DNA of 64,000 nt, from the NCBI GenBank assembly GCA_033675265.1, contig JAUJYZ010001376.1, positions 666,001-730,000 of the forward strand. The letters are read 5' to 3'. The translations under genes and the position numbers were made by a program. Under the pieces are notes generated by a model. It made no database searches, was not told the origin of the DNA, and saw nothing but the letters and a program-made list of their open reading frames with translations. Below are positions 43,690 through 55,393 of the stretch, piece by piece. Each line of letters begins with the position of its first letter. Position 1 is the stretch's first letter. This DNA comes from Actinostola sp. cb2023 (taxonomy: Eukaryota > Cnidaria > Anthozoa > Actiniaria > Actinostolidae).

Positions 43690-45160
43690 TCGTGCACATG
43701 GAATCGGGCGTTGTCACCGGCTTTTAAACAACTTTTTCTTAGCGAGGTACGGCTGTCGGTCTATCCTGGGTTCTCGTAACCAATTATATTTAGGGTTTTC
43801 AGAAAGTGAAATATACTACAGTGTTCTTTTATTTTCATTTGACTATTACACATTTTCTATATTATATTTTATGGGTTTATTTATAGGGATATCGTTGTGA
43901 TTCTCGTGAAATAGCTCTCACCCGACCAGGACCATGTCCCAATCCCCCGAGTGTTACGAAGTAGTAACGAGAGGCTTTACAACGTGTGTCCAACGTGAAT
44001 GTCGTATTGTGTTATTACGTCTTGTCGATAACGCAAAGGGTTACACCAGCCATCACTAACGCCATTCCTGCGTAAGTTTCTGAAAAGAGAAAATTGACAA
44101 TTCGGTCTTGGTGGGCTTCCTGTGCTCAATATAACACAGGGAACCCAAAACGAACAGTTTATATAAAATTGACAAAGAAACATGAAACAAACAAACATGA
44201 GTAACTGAAATTATGGTCACAAATAATACCTATTGAAACATTTTCCTCTCCCAGTAACTTCCCAGTTAGAATTGTGAAAAGGAAAGTTAATGAATTTGTT
44301 ATTGGAACAGCAAGAGAGAGATCTGCAAAACCAAATGGAGATAAAGTTGTCATGATGTTATTACACCATCAAATCCAAACCAAGTGTCTTATTTTATTGT
44401 CTTATTTGCGTGTATTTAACTCAGTGTTTGGCTGTACTTACCAGCTGAGGCAAGTGTCAAATAAAACAACACTGAACCACTTTGATTCAACAAGAAAGGG
44501 ATCATGTACTGTAGACAAAGAAAATGATGTCGGTGATAGCTGAACCATCAGAACCTGGGGGAGTAGGGGTGCTTCATGAAATTGTTGTAGATGTGCTGCT
44601 GAGCTTGCAAAACCCTAGTTTCCTACGCAGCTGTTTTTAGTTCTGTCGTGCAAAGATGGATGCGTAGGACACTAGCAATACCCTGACTCCATTCCAGAGC
44701 TGTATTCCACCGTGTTTAAGTATATAGCTTATATAGGAGAGTATTCCCTGGAGTAGCTGGCATTGCTGGTGGTTTCATAGAGGGAGAGGAGAGAAGAAAA
44801 AGAATGGGAGAAACGAGAGTGAAACAGAGGAATATTTTATTTTACCTTCCAGTTAAATATGAGGAACTTGAATTCAGCCAGAATCTGCATAAGTACATTG
44901 TGTCTTTAAATGTGCTCTATTCCAACACTACCTTTCTTTATGAAAGGATTGGTAGAACCCCATAAAATAGCTACTACAATGAGCCAAACTGAGTTACCTA
45001 CATGAAATAATATATTATTATATAGTATATAAAATTTCAGGCATTTGAAAGTATAATTTAATGCACATGCTTACCTAATGATTCGTTCATTATCGTAAGT
45101 CTTAATCATTCCTGGAAGTCGTATTTATTCAGAGCCAAACAGCAGGAAAAAACTCCACTT
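43690..45160. other. Intergenic stretch, no feature recognised
   Basis: About 1.4 kb of AT-rich sequence. Short open frames are present but none shows a recognisable protein or splice-linked partners. Confidence 0.5.
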
Positions 45161-45163
45161 CAT

Positions 45164-45174
45164 CCGCCATCTTG
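45164..45174 (-). promoter_or_regulatory. YY1-type promoter element upstream of C8orf74-like gene
   Basis: ccgccatcttg, which on the minus strand is CAAGATGGCGG, the usual YY1 core-promoter element. It lies 66 bases before the start codon at 45240. Confidence 0.5.
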
Positions 45175-45216
45175 AATTTCCAAACCACGCCAGCGATACT
45201 TTCAGCGGTAGCATCA

Positions 45217-45230
45217 GTCGTCATGGTGAC
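45217..45230 (+). promoter_or_regulatory. X-box (RFX site) 10 bp before the start codon
   Basis: gtcgtcatggtgac fits all positions of the X-box consensus RYYNYYATRRNRAC used by RFX/DAF-19 factors at ciliary genes. The consensus has four fixed and eight two-fold positions, about one match per 65,536 positions at random. Confidence 0.5.
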
Positions 45231-45239
45231 ACTTTCAAA

Positions 45240-46304
45240 ATGGCTTCCCAACTTGAAGCAACTCAGATTCAGCATTTGTTTCGAGAGAAATTTGTGGCAA
45301 AAAGAAAGAGTTTATTGGCTAAAGCACTTAATTTTCCTGAATTCGATGAAGACGATGATCTTAGGAGTGCTATTCTTATAGATATATACTACGATGCTTT
45401 GTCGTTTGCTGTCAACGAAGGACTCCCTTGGAATCACATTGCTGTGTTTTTTCAAATCATTCAGAAAACATTGCTAAATATTGCAGGTAAATCGTTGTGG
45501 ATTATCAACAGATACGACAGTTACTCATTTGTCTCATACTTTGCTGCTATAGGTCAAACACTTCCTCAAGCAATCCAGCTCTTTAGACGAGATCTTCAAG
45601 ACTGTTCCTATTTCCTCGAGGCTTCGCTCCAATCTCTTGTCGATTACATTTTCTCGACATTTTTCCAGCATTATAAGCTTCATCGTTATGTTTTAACTTG
45701 CGACCGCGGTGAAGATAGAACAAAATTCACGATGGTTGTGGAGCCCCCGTTAGAAGTGGCTTGCCTGTCTGAGGGCATCCCCAAAGTCGAATGGGATGAA
45801 AAACAGAGATTGAAAGAAATTGATGAAATGGAAGAAAGGCAGAAAACGGTAACCATCTATTCTATCTATAAAACTAGATTATCTCACTGATTAGTCAAGT
45901 GATGTAAAGATTCAGTGACCTTTTAATTAATACAATGGTTAATTATACTTTCCTTCTTTCCCATTTCCTGTTAGTAATATCCTATTAATAACTTCCTACA
46001 GGATCGTCAGGCCCATTATAAACAGCTGCTAGAGGAGGCAGCCAAACACCTTGAAATTCCTTTTGAAGGCTTGACAACAAATGACCAACCAGTCAACAAA
46101 GGAACTTTAACTAACATTGTCAAAGATGTTGCCAATGCTCAGGCGTCTGTCACACAAACACTTTTACAGGAAACCCTTGATGAAATGAAAGATACATTAG
46201 AATTTCAACATATGAGAGTAAATGTTATGGCAGAATTTGAAAATACTGAGAAAAGCACAAGGAAAAAGTCGGGAGCATCAAGTGGCAAATCCAAGAGAAA
46301 GTAG
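45240..46304 (+). CDS. C8orf74: C8orf74-like protein, two exons (45240-45848, 46002-46304)
   Basis: Start ATG at 45240; donor gtaacc at 45849; acceptor ttcctacag ending 46001; stop TAG at 46302-46304. The product has 303 residues, close to the roughly 300 of the human protein. The N-terminal domain (FPEFDEDDDLRSAILIDIYY, then FAVNEGLPW) and the FQHYKLHRYVL block resemble human C8orf74 as I remember it, including a Lys-rich C-terminus (here KSKRK). No enzyme motif or membrane segment is visible. The function is not known to me; the family is testis- or cilia-associated, which fits the X-box. The assignment rests on remembered similarity. Confidence 0.75.
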
Positions 46305-46519
46305 AAAACATTGTGTTAAAATTAGTAACTTTTTGTAAATAGCACAAAAAATCCAAAAATATTGATAAACAAAAAGACTATTTTTGGACTTTACTGAGAA
46401 TAATAGTAAATTCTACGTATTTAGATTATTTAATTGCAGTTAGTCCTGAATTTGTTTACAAATGCACACATTAGTGTTCCACAGATATTTATTGACATTT
46501 GGATGTAAGCTTGGACAAA

Positions 46520-46525
46520 AATAAA
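46520..46525 (+). terminator. Candidate polyadenylation signal of C8orf74-like gene
   Basis: AATAAA 216 bases after the stop codon, followed by an A-rich stretch. Confidence 0.4.
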
Positions 46526-46615
46526 TAAATTACAAAAAAAATGGAGTTGAAAGTTTTGCTGTGAAATAAAATAATTGTTGAAAAAGGGCATGAGTTTGCT
46601 TATTATTATTATTGA

Positions 46616-46714
46616 CTGCCCTTCAAACAAAAGGACGAAGTTGAGGCTAACGTTGAGAGACGAGATTGGAGCTACAGCGTTAGCCTCAACTCGGTTCTTT
46701 TGTTTGAAGGGCAG
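46616..46714. repeat. Near-perfect 99-bp hairpin
   Basis: Arms 46616-46652 and 46678-46714 pair with a few mismatches around a 25-base loop (ctgcccttcaaacaaaag and its complement at the ends). A tiny MITE is the simplest explanation; a small-RNA precursor is possible. Confidence 0.75.
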
Positions 46715-46821
46715 AAATGGTATGTGGGTGTTTTGCAGTTTCACCCTCCCCTCCCATGCTCTCCTCCTTTAGTAAAACCTAGACCCTTCCAAGACCCCCA
46801 ACGTACGATCGAACCAACAAC

Positions 46822-46833
46822 AAATATGGCGGC
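46822..46833 (+). promoter_or_regulatory. YY1-like element upstream of GPP34 gene A
   Basis: aaatatggcggc, a one-base variant of AAGATGGCGGC, lies about 250 bases before the start codon at 47083. Confidence 0.35.
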
Positions 46834-47082
46834 TATTTTGATAACGGTCGATACAAACATCCACGGCATTCTCGTCAATACCCGGATATCCTGGTTCTCG
46901 TAAATTCTTGACCAACCTTTCGAAAGACTGTTCTAGATTGGACAGTGTACTTAAATGTTCTTTTGTGGCCGTCATATCCCAGTGTTCCAAGACAGAACAC
47001 ATTCAATCATTCATTGACAACTAAATTCTTCGAGCGTGAAACACCACAAATCATACTTCAATCACGTACAAGACTCTTCACA

Positions 47083-47927
47083 ATGTCGACTGAAGATGCT
47101 TGGTATATGGCCGATAAGCTACGAGAAGTTCTTGAAGCAAAGAACTTTAATAAAGACGACTTTGACACTCGTGCTTTTAAGTTGTCACAAGCGTTTTGTC
47201 TTCTTTGGCAAGATAAAGACACTGGCGAGGTTTCTGGCAGGCAGAGATCGGGCAAGACAGCTAATGCTGCAGTTGTTGCTGTTTTAATTGATCTATTTAT
47301 CCTGGGGAAGATTGAGTTTGAGGCTCTCGTGAAACAATGGACATCCATGAGGAGAAAGAGAGAAATAATTTATGTAAAGGTACAATGTAATTGAGCACAT
47401 ATTCCTCATAATAATGATATATTGGGCCAGGCTAGCCCATATTGTTCATGTAACATAGCTTAAATAGTACATTATAATTTGTACGATCACGAAGAAAAGC
47501 ATTGGAATAATAGCACTGTTTTCTTGAGATACTAAGTGTATTTATGGGTAAAAACTATTCAAAATAATAATCTCAAACTTTTAAACGTATTTGCTGAAAT
47601 CATGATATTGTACTTGCTAATATTATGCAAATTATGTGGTTTGGATGTGCATGCACTTTGTTCTTTGTCTTCATGTTACTGTTTTCATCAATCTTTACTA
47701 ATGGTTATAACTATCGATCATAGCAGGTGTACATACACCTGTTTTCAAAAACGTTGTCCATTTACAAAATACAAAATAGTAATTAAATAGTAGAAATGAA
47801 TTAATTAGAGAAACAAAAGAAATTCAATCATGCAGAACTCTGGCTCATTGTTTCTCTAATTAATTCCTTTTTACTATTTTGTATTTTGTAAATTGGACAA
47901 CGTTTTAGGAAACAGGTGTATATATAT

Positions 47928-47960
<33 letters not shown>

Positions 47961-47980
47961 GGCGCGTTTTGATTGGCTCG

Positions 47981-48016
<36 letters not shown>

Positions 48017-50298
48017 GGACAAGATTCAAAATGGCGTCTCGTTTCGCTAAAGTCTCCGAATTGATTTGTTTAATATACAAAGTGCCATTTTTTATCCAAC
48101 TGATTTGGTAAATACTAAAACAATTATTATTTTTAGATTAGTTGAATTAGATAATATTTTATAAGTAAATTAATTTATAACTTTATTATTATTATTGTAT
48201 ATATTTGTAAAGCGCTTTTGGTCTTTTTTAGGAAAGGGCGCTATATAAAATTAAACATCTACATTTCTTAAGTCAGTAAAATCCGAGGACATCACACCAA
48301 CTGTATAAAATAACATGTAAAAATACTATAAAAACAAAATAATTTAAAATTATTATTATTATTATTATATTATCCCCCTCAGTGTCGGTGAGTAGTGGTG
48401 AATATAATGCAACTTCAATTTACAAATCAGAATATGTACCCCAAAACTATAGGGCTTTGAGCAGCATAGATTATTGTTGATGATCATTTCTTGATCTCTA
48501 AATACAGGAATCAAATATATTGAATAAATTGTTCATATTGTAAACATAATTTGGGAGTTTTTATTAGACATTTCACAAAAATAAATTGACTACTAATAAT
48601 GTTTTTCTTTCAATATTAATAGGTTATTGATACATCTCTAACTGGTACCTACCTAGATAAAGCCTTATTTACATCTATGTTATCTTACCACAATGCTAAG
48701 CCTGATGAGCCCAAGACTGTAACAGAGTGGATCATACAGGGGTCATGCTTGCCTCCTACATGTGCTACCAATGTGTTGGATAGCCTTGTGGAAGCAAAGA
48801 TACTTGGGAAAACGTCTGTAATGTTTTGGAAAAAGTTTCCAACATTAAATGCAGGTATAGTAATAGAAGACTTTTGAAAAGTGACTATGAAACAAAAAAA
48901 AAACAGACCCCCGTTTTTATTTGCTACTACGAAAGTTTACTATTTGCTTGTTTACATGGTGTTAATATATAAAGTGAATTGAGCTACGGGAACATTTTTT
49001 ATTTTGTGCACGAAGTTGGGCATTTTGGGTTTCAAAGTGTGACAATTCCCGCTCGGTCAAACTATAGAAATGTGACATCAAGAGTTGTGCAAACAAAGAC
49101 ATGCACAACCTCTTGACGTCACTGAGCCATTGTCAAGGGCCCAGTCTCTTGTCGCACATTTTGGTTGAAAATGATAATTTTCGAACTGTGAAAAGGAAAT
49201 GTTCGCACGCTCAAAGTCGATGTTTAAATACAGCAAATGTTCAGAGAAAGACCAAACAACAATAATGTACAATAAAACAAGGATCGACATTTTCGTTTAA
49301 TAGGCACTTTAAGTGCAATACTAGTGTGACCTCCTTTTATTACCGGTAACCTATACATGATCATGTCTCTACCTAAAATAGATGACATAACAAATTATAC
49401 CTCACCATGCAAATATATAAAATATAATCACACTTTTTAGCATTGATAGATAGATACATAGATTGTTTAATACTCCAAATATCGCAGCCATATGATTGGC
49501 TGAATTACAAATGGCAAAAGATAAATTACAAAATATGAACAATATATGAATATAATATAAGAATTTGTAATATAAGAATTAAAATAGAGCTACATTTTTG
49601 TATATATATGGTATTAAGATTTGGCCTGACTTGACTGCTTTACAACGAAAGAGTTCTTTAAATCGTTTAGTCTTGCAGAGAGGATTACGATATTTGAAAG
49701 GTTCTCTTATATTGTTGTCTGCATGTTATTACACTTGAATGCTTGACTATCTTTTTGAGATATGTGTCTTGTTTATTTATAGTCTGTGTATATTTTACAG
49801 GATTTTATTGTTTGTATTGTTCATACAGAGCCCGAGACACAACTAGTACAAGAGATAAGAAGAATAGCACTTCTGGGCCATATTGCTGATGGTTACATGT
49901 GGACTTTGATCAAGTTATTATGTGACATTGATAACAATACATTCACAAAGGGTTCTCTGTTGAGCAGGCATTTTTCTGCCGAGGAGTCACCCAAAGCCAA
50001 GTCACATTTTACAACCTTATTTTGTATTGGTGAATCATGTGTAGATGCCAGGAAATTGAATGTTGAGTTTCATGAGTTACAAGACTTGAGTACTGAGCGA
50101 AAACAACATGAACAAAGACAAGCGCAAGGAGAGGTTGAGCAAGCAGTGTTTGCTGAAGCTGGAGCTAGCTGTGCTCTTCGAGGTGTGAATTTGGTTGACA
50201 AGGAAGAATTAAGTAGCAGTACTAGTGTAGAAGAACCAGAAAAATCACAACTCTTACACTGTAAGCATAAAGATGGTGCTGACAACAAGAAACAATGA
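47083..50298 (+). CDS. GPP34/GOLPH3-family protein A, three exons (47083-47379, 48623-48854, 49829-50298)
   Basis: About 332 residues. Exon 1 has LSQAFCLLWQDKDTGEV and then AAVVAVLIDLFILGKIEFE, matching the GOLPH3 core (EEVLLLGLKD, then MLIELALRGRLQLE). Exon 2 has VIDTSLTGTYLDKALF and TVTEWI, matching the TGDVLLDEAL and TVQNWI region. Exon 3 gives the last helical part and an extra acidic, Gln-rich C-terminal tail. Introns are phase 0 and phase 1. GOLPH3 proteins are peripheral Golgi proteins that bind PI4P and sort glycosyltransferases. The Trp of the PI4P pocket in human GOLPH3 has no counterpart here, so this function may be altered. A divergent paralog lies tail to tail at 51500-55393. 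Confidence 0.75.
47734..47920. repeat. Long hairpin element inside intron 1 of GPP34 gene A
   Basis: Arms 47734-47814 and 47850-47920 are inverted copies (acaaaatacaaaatagtaa, gaattaattagagaaaca) with a few indels around a loop of about 35 bases. Probably a foldback MITE. Confidence 0.8.
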
Positions 50299-50540
50299 AC
50301 ATGAAGACTTACATGTACAAATGGCATTCCATGTACAATATCACAATTCTGCCAACAAAGTGAAAATCTTCAGCTAAAGTTTCATTTCTTTGATATCTGG
50401 ATATGTTGGGGTGCTATTCATTGGACTAGACTGATCCATCTTTCCACTAGAGTGACTTGTTGTTGGTGGCTATATTTGATACCAGCTAGTCTTGTTGTTT
50501 TTGCCCATCCAGACTAAACTGGTGCTTATTAAAGCCCACA

Positions 50541-50826
50541 TACAGCTATTTCAAAAAAGGTTGGTGAAGGTTTTGTTGCATCTTGCATGTTGCATACCAA
50601 GCCCGAAATGCACTATGGGCGATGTGAATGGAGTCAGCGAAAGGTCACAACAATATGGACTCTGGGAATTTTCCCAAACTTTGTCTTCGCAATATGGAGC
50701 AGGCATGTTTTCTTCTGTATGTGCGTGCTGACATTATTTACATATGATCCACAATACATTTCGGGCTTGGTATGCAACATGCAAGATGCAACAAAACTGG
50801 CACCAACCTTTTTTGAAATAACTGTA
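50541..50826. mobile_element. Foldback element 3' of GPP34 gene A
   Basis: Inverted arms of about 75 bases (gttttgttgcatcttgcatg, ataccaagcccgaaatg) at 50541-50617 and 50754-50826 flank a 136-bp centre. It begins about 240 bases after the stop codon. Confidence 0.8.
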
Positions 50827-50895
50827 TACATTCAACAAATATTTCCAGCATTGAGAGAGAAATATCATTGTAGTCCCAGGGACCGCGGAGCACCC

Positions 50896-50896
<1 letters not shown>

Positions 50897-50925
<29 letters not shown>
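50897..50925. repeat. Poly(G) tract
   Basis: 29 G residues; a second run of 18 G lies at 50998-51015. Both may be mis-sized in the assembly. Confidence 0.9.
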
Positions 50926-50926
<1 letters not shown>

Positions 50927-51082
50927 TGGATATACTAGTAGACTAGTATATATCACATAACAACGTATTGTGATAACCTTTTTGGCTAAAAGTGTGTGGG
51001 GGGGGGGGGGGGGGGCAAAGCCCGTAATTAACATCCCTAGAAGAGACAACGATCATCCCCGCACCTTTCACACCGGAGTCCT

Positions 51083-51385
51083 ACCCCGGTGGTGTTGGAT
51101 CTACCTCAGGGGTGTTTGGTCTACCCCATGGGTGTTGGGTCTACCCCAGGGGTGTTGGGTCTACCACGGTGGTGTTGGATCTACCTCAGGGGTGTTTGGT
51201 CTACCCCAGGGGTGTTTGGTCTACCCCAGGGGTGTTGGGTCTACCACAGGGGTGTTGGGTCTACCCCAGGGGTGTTGGATCTACCCCAGGGGTGTTGGGT
51301 CTACCACGGTGGTGTTGGATCTACCTCAGGGGTGTTTGGTCTACCTCAGGGGTATTGGGTCTACCCCAGGGGTGTTGGGTCTCTG
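51083..51385. repeat. 20-bp minisatellite
   Basis: About fifteen copies of ggtgttgggtctaccccagg with variants (ttgga, tttgg, acctc). The unit lacks stops in all three forward frames, which creates spurious open frames. Confidence 0.93.
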
Positions 51386-51499
51386 AGGTTCACTGGCAAA
51401 ATTCAATAGGCTAGAAATTCCCGACGTCTATTGAGATGTATTGGAATATTAAAATGTTTTTTTTCATGCGAACATTGCCGCCTGCAAAGACTTTGAACG

Positions 51500-54400
51500 T
51501 TAATCAAATAAACTATCAAAAGACTGAGAATTACTTCGTTGTTTCTGCCTATGATATTTTTTCTTGGCACGGTGAAGCAATTCTGGAAAACTAATCTTGT
51601 CGATGTTGTTCAAACCCACCAGTAAATCTTGTTTTTCAAACTGCTTGGCCAGTAGTGTAGTACAGCTTGTAGCAATGTAATCACATCCTCTTGTTAGTTT
51701 TAATAATGACCACATGAAGCCATCTGCTACGTGTCTGTGGAGCGCTATCATCATGATCTCGTCGCGTAGTTTTCCAAGTGGTTCTTAAGATAAGTAGAGA
51801 ATTTTAGAAACATAAAAAAATAATTCAAATTCCTCAATCAATGGCGAGAAATTGGCTAAAATATGCGCTGCTCTCGGCCAGTGTTTGATTCCTTTTATAA
51901 ATACCTTCTACTGAATATCATGATCATAGTAATCAGTAGAGTTGATGTTGGTCGTAGATAGGTTGTTGACCCTTCTCCCTCAATGAGGATTTATCACATA
52001 ATTTCAAAACTCATAGGACAAAAAAATGATTATCATAGCTGGAAAGAGCTCGTTGAAATTAGTAAAAATGTGAAGTTTGGAAAAGATCGCTTCACAAATT
52101 ACGAAGATATGAATTTTCAAAAATCGAAATTTTATTTACAAATAAATATTTTAATATAGTTGCGGTTCGGCTCAAAAACCTATGTACGACCGGGAACATC
52201 AACTGTATTGTTACACCAGTTCAGTTCAGTTCGGTATAGCTAAATGAGACAGTAAATACCCGCGTATAAGAATCTTATCTATATAAGAATCATATCACGT
52301 TATAAATAGTTTATCTTCTCTGTTTTATTTATATGTGTAGGGGTTCGGTTGATTGGAACACAAGTTCTGTTCCTTTCCCCCGCCACACCCTTAATTTTTG
52401 TGCTTGTAAATCGTGTCCCCTTTGTACGCTGTTTGTACTTTATTCTCTTTGTAAATTTTGTAACCGTGGCGACTCGGGAATTCATTAAACCTATACACCA
52501 GTTTCCACAGGGTCAGTCTATAAGGTTCATTTCGTTGTTCACTGTCTACGTATCTGATATATGTGAGAAATCAGTTCATAAATAGGTTCATTTTTGAGGG
52601 GTAAGAGCTAGTTCTTTGTTGGCCCATTACCGGGTTCTATTTCATGTGTAGTTTCAAATGCCAGGTACCTTATTCGTACTTAATTTCGCGCGTACTTAAT
52701 TTCGCGATTTTGTTAAGACAGCATTTCGCGAGGCTTTATTTTCGCGATTTCGATAAGAGAAAATGAAAAAAGAGCATTAAATTTCGCGAAAGCGGTGTCA
52801 ACAACATTTATTTTTTCTAAAAAACTAAACTTATCTCTACAAACAGGAACAAGATGACAGTCAACTAGGCTAACTAGATGTTATTAACTTGTACTCTTGT
52901 AGCTAAAACAGACAAAAAAGTTTACGCTATACGGTTGCTCAGTTGCAAATGGTAGTATTATGTTGTTGAATAAGTCGTTTAAAAAACCAATTTCGTATTA
53001 AATAACGTTAATTGTTCATGTTGATTAAATGGTTTCGATATGTATTTTTCTCTGGGTATTATATTTCGCGTGTTTAAAGTCCGCGAGCCTTTTTTTTCGC
53101 GAGGCTTTAATTTCGCGATTTTTTTAAAACCGCGAAAATCGCGAACTTAAAGCCTCGCGAAATTAAGTACGAATAAGGTACTTGGTTGTGCATTTATAGT
53201 GGAAGGTTGCAGGAATACAACCCAAAGGCCAATAATGGAAGCGATGCAACCCATAGAAAGTGTCAAGTGTAACAGCAGATAGACAGCAAAGTGAACTATA
53301 TATTGAATATTAAATTTGAATAGAGATTGACAAAAAAAAGAGGCACAATTACGATAAATTACAAAGGAATTCAAAAGCCATAGGGACATCCATTAATAGC
53401 ATTAGAAAGCCGTTGTAATTGGTTTCTTGGATTTTTAGAATTTCTTTGACTATTTCTAGAGTGATTGAATCGGACCGGAGCTCACTTTGCTAGCGTCCCC
53501 ACAAGCTTCAAGCTCAAAAATACTACAAATCAAATCAAATCAAAAGACTTTATTTTATGAGGGTGACTACTGTATTTTAAAAGGACCCGGCAGAGCGGTA
53601 GGCCTTTGACTACACGGGTTTTACTATACTTCCGTTCATCACCTGTTTGCAAAAACCTTGACCCAAAAGAACAAAGGAATTTTAATTCATCTTCTAGAAA
53701 TGAAGTTAATATAAATTAATATGGTCAGGTGCTGTCATGGCGGCTACCACTGTGATTCAGTGCGCGTTTAACTTGAATACCCGGCGGTAACTATCTAGCT
53801 TTGCCAGCATAAATACTCCCATATATATGCTATATAGGTATGTGCCCCCGAATAGGGTATGGTTTTTGAACCTCCAGATCCTTAAACTGGGTACCATATT
53901 TTGCTTTTTCACCATAATATAAAATATTCGATCTTTAATTTGGGAACACATTTTTTATTTTGACTAAAAAATCCGCTTGGCGTAACAGCCAGCGTATGCA
54001 CTTCTGATATTAGCGATTTCCAAAGGAATACTATAAACTTCTTAAATTGGGTCTATATTTCAGTGACAAATCCTTGGAAAGGGTAAGAATGTTAATGAAT
54101 TAAAGTTCTTTTTCGTTTGTTCTGTTCTTTTAGGTCAACGTTTTTACAAAAGGTGCATGTATCAAGAATTAAACAAAATAACTAAATAAATATAATAAAA
54201 TGAGAGCACTCTTTCTAAATATCTGTAATTTGCATGTAAGTTACTTGTAAACAAACAAATTATAATGACATCTAGTTGCTTGAAGAAAAACACGGTTTTT
54301 TAAATATTTTTTTTTGTTTTTGTTGTTGTTGTTGTTATGTTCGAACACGGTTTGAAGATTTTGACAAGACTCTATAATATACTCCTAGCTGCCATTCATT

Positions 54401-55393
54401 AGATATCGCTATACGCATCTACCTTATATCTCTAAGACCTTTAATGAAGTAACGAATATTAAAATGAAATTCCTTTGACGAAAATCAGTGATATTCCACT
54501 TGAACTATTATATCAATAATAATATGAATGTCAATTATAAATCAATAAATGAAAATGAACATTTATTTTCTGGTAACAAGAGACCATGGTAATTAATGAC
54601 GGTCAATACTCCTTACCTAAAACCCTTACTAACCTGGATTGACTGTAAAGAACTGATCTTTTCTTGTTTGCTGTTTCCTTTCTAGAATCCCCTTATTTAC
54701 GAGATTGCGAAGAATAGCCGTCAGGACATGACTTGGGCAGGAGATAGTACGCAACATCCAGTTAGAGACGGTCAACTCTTCCTCGGCGTCCACCATGAGG
54801 TTGAAAATACAATCGTCAAGAAACGTATAAGTTGGGGTTCGATCAACTACCTTTGGATTAAATAGAGCAAAAACATATTGGTTTTAACTAGTTTTAACTA
54901 GCCGGACGCAACTGAGCAGTTTCTCGTGCAATTTCATGGCATTTATTTGAATGAGAAATGAATTAATAAATTCATGAATAAATACAATTAATTGCAAGAG
55001 AAAGGCAACAGTTCTGTTCCTTGCTTATCTGGTAGTTTTTCCATTTGTTTTGCATAGCTATAGGTTTTACATACTTACTCTTACGCTATATTCTCTACAA
55101 ACATCAGTGCGAAACAATCGATTAAAAAAGCCTTCTTTCTTGTCTTTTTTCAGAACATGAAACTCAATTTTCTTCAGTGCAAACAAGTCGAGAAGAACGC
55201 AAGCAACGGCTGTTGCGTGTAGTATCTCATCGGCGCTTCGTCCAAGCACTTCGCCCGTTTTTGGGTCATGCCAAAGTAGACCAAATGATTGGGCTAACGT
55301 GGTTTTTCTTTGACGAAAGTCTTCGCGATCAAAATGTCCACACTCGATTATTTCTGTAACAAATTTTGAAACGAATGGAACATACCAACTCAT
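51500..55393 (-). CDS. GPP34/GOLPH3-family protein B, three exons (55079-55393, 54634-54850, 51500-51783)
   Basis: About 271 residues on the minus strand. Start ATG at 55391-55393 with an in-frame stop 12 bases before it. Exon 1 has LAQSFGLLWHDPKTGEV and VACVLLDLFALKKIEFH. Exon 2 reads VVDRTPTYTFLDDCIFNLMV and then SNWMLRTI. Exon 3 has GKLRDEIMMIALHRHVADGF, against QEIRRIALLGHIADGY in gene A. Donor phases are 0 and 1, exactly as in gene A, and exon lengths are similar apart from a shorter C-terminal tail. It is clearly a paralog of gene A, probably from an inverted duplication. The Golgi PI4P-binding role of the family is an inference only. Confidence 0.75.
52664..53181. mobile_element. MITE with CGCG-rich inverted ends inside intron 2 of GPP34 gene B
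   Basis: Both ends carry ggtaccttattcgtacttaa or its complement, extending into aatttcgcg. Subterminal ttcgcgaggctttaa strings also occur in both orientations. The element is about 518 bp and lies in the 2.85-kb intron 51784-54633. Confidence 0.8.
53521..53600 (-). mobile_element. Retroelement 3' end fragment
   Basis: On the minus strand it reads accctcataaaataaagtct followed by a (tttga)n tail. It resembles the fragment at 55700-55745 in the core caccctc...aaataaagtct. The rest of the intron shows nothing else. Confidence 0.4.

Noticed and set aside
43514..43900. 128-residue open frame
   Set aside because: It starts inside the MITE and crosses its end, with no recognisable domain; probably chance.
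50970..51414. Three overlapping frames of Gly/Val/Leu/Pro repeats
   Set aside because: A 20-bp stop-free satellite opens all three frames at once; no coding evidence.
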